The notes under the pieces are model-generated. The model had not been told where the DNA came from, did no database searches, and saw only the letters and a list, made by a program, of their open reading frames with translations. A stretch of 11,458 nucleotides of DNA from Gammaproteobacteria bacterium (GTDB taxonomy: Bacteria > Pseudomonadota > Gammaproteobacteria > Steroidobacterales > SZUA-146), in the NCBI GenBank assembly GCA_013002925.1, contig JABDLQ010000130.1:1-11458 (forward strand), given 5' to 3'. The position numbers and the translations under genes were made by a program. The stretch's first letter is position 1. The number at the start of each line of letters is the position of its first letter. Below, in pieces: positions 7,242-11,458 of the stretch.

Positions 7242-8732
7242 TCAGCTGTCCTGTGGCCAACTCCCCACCGGCTCACCGGCAGCCTGATGTGCCATATAGC
7301 TTTTCAGCATTTTAACGAGGGCTTGCTCTCGTTCACACCCCGAATCACAGATTGACAAAAGCTCCCGGCGTTGCCAGCGTGCCCCGGTCACACCGCTGGC
7401 ATTGCGATTGGCAATAACGTCCATCATGCGATTAGCGTCTGCGCTGTCGACACCATTGTCAGTCAGGCCGCTCAACGCATGGGGCAGTACCAGGTCAATC
7501 AGCGTGCGGATCGGTATTTCGCGAGGCGACAACTCCTCCAGATCAGGCCACAACAGTTTTGCGTCAAGGCCCTTCTGCGCCGCCCGGTAAAAATTGTATT
7601 CAGCATAGCGAAACGGCAATGCAGGCATCAGCGTGTCAATGCGGTCGCGATAATACAACACGAGGCCGTATAAAAATGCTGCGTTTGCGGCCATATCCAA
7701 TGGGGTTGGGCCTGCCGGTAATGCACGCAACTCGATGCGCAGATGGCCACCGCATCCGGGATCATAAACCGGTCGGTTCCACTGCCAGACGGTGCCCTGC
7801 AACAATCTCAGCTCACGCAAGCTTGGTATTTCACCGTGCTGCAGTTGTTCCGGTGCACGCACAGCATCCAACAGGGGTAATAAAGGAGGGTGCAGTGCGA
7901 CGGCCTCTTCAAACAACTCCAGCGCCCCGGAACGTACCCAGCCATGCCCAAAAGGCACACGCGCTGCACGCCGCCAGGGTCGATCTACCGCTATGCGTGT
8001 GTCGGTCGCTTGCTTGAACAGAGAGACCCGTGTTTCGTCCCACAGTAGCTTGTTCAGAAATACCGGAGAATTAGCGGCGCAGGCTAACGCCAGTGGCGTA
8101 ACGAACTGGGCGGCATTGAACGTTTGGGCAAACTTGTCCGGGTTTACCCTCAAATGGAGTTGAAACGAGGTGTTCGCCCCCTCAAAGGCAATCGTTTCGC
8201 TGAAGAGTTTCAGGTTTTCGACACCGTGTATGTCGATATCGAACGGTTCGCCTTTCATCGCGCGCAAGCCCGCTGCCAGCGCATGATAACGCGGCAAATC
8301 GGTGATCGATTCCACTGTCAGATCGGTGTGACGCAATGTGGGAAGAATGCCAACGGATACAATGCGGCCTGCAAAGCGGCGGGCAAAGGAATCCAGGCTG
8401 CTCATGGCGAAGGAAATCTGGTTCTGCAGGTCGGCAAATGGGGCGCCGACAAGATCAGTCGGGGTAAAATTATATTCCAGGTTGAAATTGTCGAGCTCCA
8501 CCTGAGTATGCTCGTTGTTGCTTGCCTCGAGCACCTCCTGATTGTGTGGAAACGCATGGCCCTCCTCATCGACCATGGAAAGTTCGAGCTCCGCCCCGAT
8601 TGTTTGCGGCCCCACGGCAAACTGCGGATCACTCATCAGAACGCGCAGCACCTGCAGATTTTCGGCAACACGCTGCCGATAATTTTTAAAATCGGCGCTC
8701 GTAAACGTCGTTCGGTCAATTGCCAGTCCCAT
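7242..8732 (-). CDS. Glutamate-cysteine ligase homologue, GCS2 family
   Basis: The ATG at 8732 is preferred: CAGGGGGG lies directly upstream, whereas the in-frame TTG at 8747 has no comparable site and would put that purine run inside the gene. The protein is then 496 residues. It matches the GCS2 (PF04107, COG2170-like) group of long proteobacterial proteins. TIGAELELSMVDEEG holds the paired acidic residues E48 and E50 expected at the glutamate/metal site. VELDNFNLEYN, VGILPTLRHTDL and NTSFQLHLRVNP follow, then LACAANSPVF, GTVWQWNRPVYDPG and GHLRIELRALPAGPTPLDM in the C-terminal half. Family members join glutamate to cysteine with ATP, the first step of glutathione synthesis, but some GCS2 proteins (the YbdK group) are weak or use other substrates, so the reaction is inferred. 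No glutathione synthetase gene is adjacent. No signal peptide, so cytoplasmic. Confidence 0.85.
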   Translation of the reverse strand: MGLAIDRTTFTSADFKNYRQRVAENLQVLRVLMSDPQFAVGPQTIGAELELSMVDEEGHAFPHNQEVLEASNNEHTQVELDNFNLEYNFTPTDLVGAPFADLQNQISFAMSSLDSFARRFAGRIVSVGILPTLRHTDLTVESITDLPRYHALAAGLRAMKGEPFDIDIHGVENLKLFSETIAFEGANTSFQLHLRVNPDKFAQTFNAAQFVTPLALACAANSPVFLNKLLWDETRVSLFKQATDTRIAVDRPWRRAARVPFGHGWVRSGALELFEEAVALHPPLLPLLDAVRAPEQLQHGEIPSLRELRLLQGTVWQWNRPVYDPGCGGHLRIELRALPAGPTPLDMAANAAFLYGLVLYYRDRIDTLMPALPFRYAEYNFYRAAQKGLDAKLLWPDLEELSPREIPIRTLIDLVLPHALSGLTDNGVDSADANRMMDVIANRNASGVTGARWQRRELLSICDSGCEREQALVKMLKSYMAHQAAGEPVGSWPQDS

Positions 8733-8929
8733 TTGCCCCCCTGACAAGGTCTTTGCGAAGTGAGTTGCCAGCCGCCCTGTTGCGCTTTGCTAACGCTACC
8801 ACAGAATTACCCGATAGCACTGCATTACAGAGCTTTCGTCACCATTGATCTGCACCCTAATAAATGACAAACAAATTGAGTGCTAAAGATTACGGGCAGC
8901 CATTTTTTAGTAGCTGACCGAACACGCAT

Positions 8930-8958
8930 TTGATTCTAGGTACTGACCACGATATAAC
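8930..8958 (+). promoter_or_regulatory. Sigma-70-type promoter for the decahaem cytochrome gene
   Basis: TTGATT at 8930-8935 and TATAAC at 8953-8958 are separated by 17 bases, matching 4 of 6 and 5 of 6 consensus positions at optimal spacing. The start point would fall near 8965, giving a leader of about 95 bases before the ATG at 9060. Confidence 0.6.
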
Positions 8959-8970
8959 TAGGTACTTGCC
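8936..8970 (+). promoter_or_regulatory. Direct repeat CTAGGTACT with 22-bp spacing, candidate regulator site
   Basis: CTAGGTACT occurs at 8936-8944 and 8958-8966, and similarity extends through the following four bases (GACC / TGCC). The copies start 22 bases apart, about two helical turns, so they face the same side of the DNA. The first copy abuts the -35 box and the second overlaps the end of the -10 box, a placement that suits a repressor. A looser third copy, TAGTAGCTGACC, lies at 8908-8919. The regulator is unknown. Confidence 0.45.
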
Positions 8971-9059
8971 AAGATTATGCCTACAAGAAAATCTCGATAG
9001 TTTCAGGTTAAACAAGCCGTGTTGGGGCGATGCGGGCACCAATATTCACAGGGGGATCC

Positions 9060-11294
9060 ATGGAAAGAATCAACGTGCGTTTAGCATTTCTCGTTCCGCT
9101 GGTGGCCGCAGGGTTGCTCGCTGGTTGTTCCGGTGATGATGGGGCGGCCGGTCCGCCTGGTGCAGCCGGTGCAGCTGGGGCAACAGGCCCGGCGGGACCT
9201 CCCGGACCATCAGGTATCACAAGCGGAATTCCCGTCAGCAGTGCGGGTAAAATTAATGTCGCGGTCAACAATGTGACGATTCCGGCAGGCGGTGGTGCGC
9301 CTGTGGTCAATATGACGCTGACCAACGATCTGGGCCAGGGGCTCAAAGGTTTACCCGCTGCTAATATCCGCTTTGTTCTTGCACAGTTATCGCCGGGTAC
9401 GGGCGGGGCATCCAGCGCATGGCAATCTTACGTCAGTCGCAGTAGCAACGGCGTACCGAATGCACAGGCCACGACTGAAACGGCAACCGCGGGTACCTAT
9501 ACGGATAACGGTGACGGCACGTATCAATATACATTTGCAAACGCGCTGACAGCCTATGCAGGAGCACCAACGTACGATGCCTCCAAAACCCATCGTCTCG
9601 GGGTCGAGATTCGGACCAACAGCGGTGGTTTTCTACCGAACAACATTCCGGCCAACAACGCACCTTATGACTTTGTTCCGGGCGGGGGCGCACCGACCTT
9701 CAAGCGTTTGATCGTCGACAACGACACCTGTAATGCCTGCCATGACAACCTGGAATTTCATGGCGAAGCGCGTTTTGACGTTGAATACTGCGTCCAGTGC
9801 CATAACCCCAGTTCCCGTGATGAAGATTCTGGCAACAGTGTCGACATGAAAATCATGGTGCACAAAATTCACTATGGTGAGAATCTTGCTAATGGCTATA
9901 CCATTTTCGGGTTTCGCGGCACAGAACATGACTATTCCCATGTTAAATTTCCGCAGGATGTGAGAAATTGCCAAACCTGTCACGAAGAGTCGGATACGGA
10001 TACACCACAAGCGAGCAACTGGCGCATGGTTGCCAATCGTGACACCTGTGGTTCCTGCCACGATAATATCGATTTTGCCTCGGCTACTGCCGGACATCCG
10101 GGTGGGCTGGTGTTTACTGATGACACTCAGTGCCTGGACTGCCATGGTCCAACGGCCACCGTCAACGGCGGTGCTGTACAAACAGCAAAGGCGCACGAGA
10201 TTCCGACCGCCATCGCCGGACAGAAATTCAAATTTAACGTCGTATCCGTGGCGAATACCATGCCAGGCGATACCCCTTCTGTCACCATTTCGGTGACCGA
10301 CCCTACAAATGGGGATGCTCCTTATGATCTGCACGCCGATGCGCCGTTTACGACGTGCGCCCGTGGTGCCAGTCGACTGGCTGTGGGCCTTGCCTGGAGT
10401 ACGACTGATTTTGCAAACACCGGCACCGGCAGTTCCCCTGGCTTGCCCGTGTCGATGAATCCACTGGCCGCTTGCGGTGGTGCGTCGGTCAACAATGGTG
10501 ATGGCACGTTTACTGTGACATCGCCGGTGGCGATACCGGCAGGGATAAAAGGATCGCTGGCGGCAACGCTGGAGGGTCATCCGGCTGTCGTGATCGATGG
10601 ATCAACAGAACGCATCGCGGTGACCAATGCAGTCGCCTATGCGCCCATCACTGATGCGGCAGCGGTGGCACGTCGCGACGTTGTTAATATTGAAAAGTGC
10701 GATGAATGCCATAACCAGTTGTCATTGCACGGAAACAATCGCACCGATAAACCGGAAGTCTGTGCCACCTGTCACAACCCGAATGCGACTGACATCAACC
10801 GGCGTGCCGGTGACTGCCTGACAGCTTTTGGTGCAGATGATGTGTCCATTGACTTCAAGTACATGGTGCATGCCATCCATGCCAGTGGTGCTATTGGCGC
10901 CCCGTACGATGTGTGTGGCTTTGGTAACCGTGCGGTGAAGATTGATTTTCACTATCCCGGAAAGTTACAAAACTGCGAGGGTTGCCACAATGCCGGGACT
11001 TATTATCCGGTCGATCCATCCAAAGTGCTGGGCACCACAGTCGATGCCAACGATCGCACGATCACAACGGATGACGTTGTGGTGTCGCCAAACTCATCGG
11101 TTTGCAGTGCGTGTCACAATAGCGACCTTGCCAAGCAGCACATGAAACAAAATGGGGGTGATTTCACCGCCACAAAAGCTGCGGATGGTACGCTGATCTC
11201 GGCCGGAGTCGAGACGTGTCAGTTGTGCCATGGTGAGGGCCGCTCCTCTGACGTCAAGGAAGTGCACGGAGTCGGCAAGTTTTTGTTTAACTAA
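9060..11294 (+). CDS. OmcA/MtrC-family decahaem c-type cytochrome lipoprotein
   Basis: The ATG at 9060 is chosen because AGGGGG lies four bases upstream (9050-9055) and MERINVRLAFLVPLVAAG starts a lipoprotein signal with lipobox LAGC at residue 23; an in-frame ATG at 9030 would add ten unneeded residues. The 744-residue product has a collagen-like Gly-X-Y segment (G25-G52, nine triplets), a beta domain (about 60-215), a pentahaem domain with CXXCH at 224, 244, 304, 330 and 358, a second beta domain (about 380-540), and a second pentahaem domain with CXXCH at 547, 568, 639, 682 and 720. Ten haem sites in two fives match the MtrC/OmcA four-domain layout. Extra histidines (for example MVHKIHYG and MVHAIHASG) probably supply distal ligands. 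Both beta domains carry an NGDGTY/NGDGTF strand, indicating an internal duplication. Family members sit on the outer membrane and pass electrons to minerals, electrodes or other extracellular acceptors; this role is inferred here. Confidence 0.95.
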   Translation: MERINVRLAFLVPLVAAGLLAGCSGDDGAAGPPGAAGAAGATGPAGPPGPSGITSGIPVSSAGKINVAVNNVTIPAGGGAPVVNMTLTNDLGQGLKGLPAANIRFVLAQLSPGTGGASSAWQSYVSRSSNGVPNAQATTETATAGTYTDNGDGTYQYTFANALTAYAGAPTYDASKTHRLGVEIRTNSGGFLPNNIPANNAPYDFVPGGGAPTFKRLIVDNDTCNACHDNLEFHGEARFDVEYCVQCHNPSSRDEDSGNSVDMKIMVHKIHYGENLANGYTIFGFRGTEHDYSHVKFPQDVRNCQTCHEESDTDTPQASNWRMVANRDTCGSCHDNIDFASATAGHPGGLVFTDDTQCLDCHGPTATVNGGAVQTAKAHEIPTAIAGQKFKFNVVSVANTMPGDTPSVTISVTDPTNGDAPYDLHADAPFTTCARGASRLAVGLAWSTTDFANTGTGSSPGLPVSMNPLAACGGASVNNGDGTFTVTSPVAIPAGIKGSLAATLEGHPAVVIDGSTERIAVTNAVAYAPITDAAAVARRDVVNIEKCDECHNQLSLHGNNRTDKPEVCATCHNPNATDINRRAGDCLTAFGADDVSIDFKYMVHAIHASGAIGAPYDVCGFGNRAVKIDFHYPGKLQNCEGCHNAGTYYPVDPSKVLGTTVDANDRTITTDDVVVSPNSSVCSACHNSDLAKQHMKQNGGDFTATKAADGTLISAGVETCQLCHGEGRSSDVKEVHGVGKFLFN

Positions 11295-11301
11295 TCGTAA
11301 T

Positions 11302-11325
11302 GGGGCGTCGCTTGTGCGACGCCCC
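11302..11325 (+). terminator. GC-rich 10-bp hairpin after the cytochrome gene
   Basis: GGGGCGTCGC (11302-11311), loop TTGT, and GCGACGCCCC (11316-11325) form a perfect stem starting seven bases after the TAA stop. No T run follows (GAATACGACG), so it may act as a partial terminator or 3'-end protector, tuning expression between the cytochrome and the next gene, which starts only 44 bases further on. Confidence 0.65.
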
Positions 11326-11369
11326 GAATACGACGACAATCGCATTATGGAAGCGGAGCCGCCGACAGT

Positions 11370-11458
11370 ATGAAGCACGCAAAGCTCGTGGCAGTTGGCT
11401 GCCTGATCATTACCTCACTAATTTCAGTGGTTGGTATGGCGCAGGATAACACTGCAGA
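11370..11458 (+). CDS. Exported protein, N-terminal fragment (3' partial)
   Basis: Only 29 full codons are visible. They read MKHAKLVAVG followed by CLIITSLISVVGMA and then QDNTA. This is a typical Sec signal peptide: a basic start, a hydrophobic core of about 17 residues, and probable cleavage after GMA. GGAG at 11355-11358 lies eleven bases upstream of the ATG, a rather long spacing. The gene starts 75 bases after the cytochrome stop and on the same strand, so co-transcription is likely unless the intervening hairpin terminates fully. In MtrC-type loci, a decahaem periplasmic cytochrome (MtrA/DmsE) or an outer-membrane barrel (MtrB/PioB) commonly follows. The fragment has no CXXCH and is too short to choose between these or other products. 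The cysteine at residue 11 is too early to be a convincing lipobox. Confidence 0.75.
   Translation, partial: MKHAKLVAVGCLIITSLISVVGMAQDNTA

Larger units (their letters stand above)
8733..9059. other. Divergent intergenic region
   Basis: The region separates the minus-strand ligase gene from the plus-strand cytochrome gene. The right half carries the promoter and repeat described separately. The left half (8748-8890) must hold the ligase promoter, but no pair of boxes with good spacing was recognised on the minus strand. No gene is supported here. Confidence 0.6.

Noticed and set aside
7559..8744. Several plus-strand frames opposite the glutamate-cysteine ligase gene
   Set aside because: The minus strand encodes conserved GCS2 motifs throughout; the opposing frames are shadows.
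9633..10580. 315-codon antisense frame within the cytochrome gene
   Set aside because: It is low-complexity in character and lacks recognisable domains, while the opposite strand encodes ten CXXCH motifs in one frame.

Overview
The window looks like a piece of a Gram-negative, probably gammaproteobacterial chromosome. The evidence is a lipobox-bearing OmcA/MtrC-type decahaem cytochrome, Sec signal peptides, a proteobacterial-type GCS2 glutamate-cysteine ligase homologue, and a dockerin-like pair of Asn-Asp-Gly calcium motifs of the kind common in secreted proteins of environmental gammaproteobacteria. Base composition is near-balanced and protein coding is dense. No tRNA, rRNA, CRISPR array, insertion sequence or phage gene was seen. 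A genus cannot be named from the sequence alone.

Layout. (1) 1-641, plus strand: the C-terminal part of a PQQ-dependent sugar (glucose/sorbosone) dehydrogenase-like protein, cut by the window edge. (2) 642-1265: a long non-coding stretch with a short GC-rich pentamer repeat and two adjacent odd-centred palindromes. (3) 1266-5957, plus: a 1563-residue secreted protein with a signal peptide, three PKD-like domains, thrombospondin-type-3 and dockerin-like calcium motifs, and a long beta-rich region built on a repeat of exactly 561 bp (187 residues). (4) 5958-6319: an intergenic stretch between convergent genes with a perfect 14-bp hairpin. (5) 6320-7126, minus: an NYN-domain (LabA/DUF88-like) putative ribonuclease with a C-terminal OST-HTH/LOTUS-like domain. 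(6) 7242-8732, minus: a GCS2-family glutamate-cysteine ligase homologue. (7) 8733-9059: a divergent intergenic region with a good sigma-70-type promoter, interleaved with a 22-bp-spaced direct repeat. (8) 9060-11294, plus: a decahaem c-type cytochrome lipoprotein with a short collagen-like segment after the lipid anchor. (9) 11302-11325: a hairpin, then the first 89 bases of another exported-protein gene at 11370.

How the genes fit together. The right edge probably enters a multihaem extracellular electron-transfer locus. The lipoprotein has two pentahaem domains, each preceded by a beta domain, as in MtrC/OmcA, and the next gene encodes an exported protein that may be its partner; that partnership is inferred. 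The left part encodes two probably exported proteins, a periplasmic or secreted sugar dehydrogenase and a large surface or extracellular repeat protein, with no visible functional link between them. The two minus-strand genes may share a transcript (115-bp gap) but have no evident common pathway. The most unusual item is the giant repeat protein, whose five repeat units keep an exact 187-residue register while their codons have diverged.
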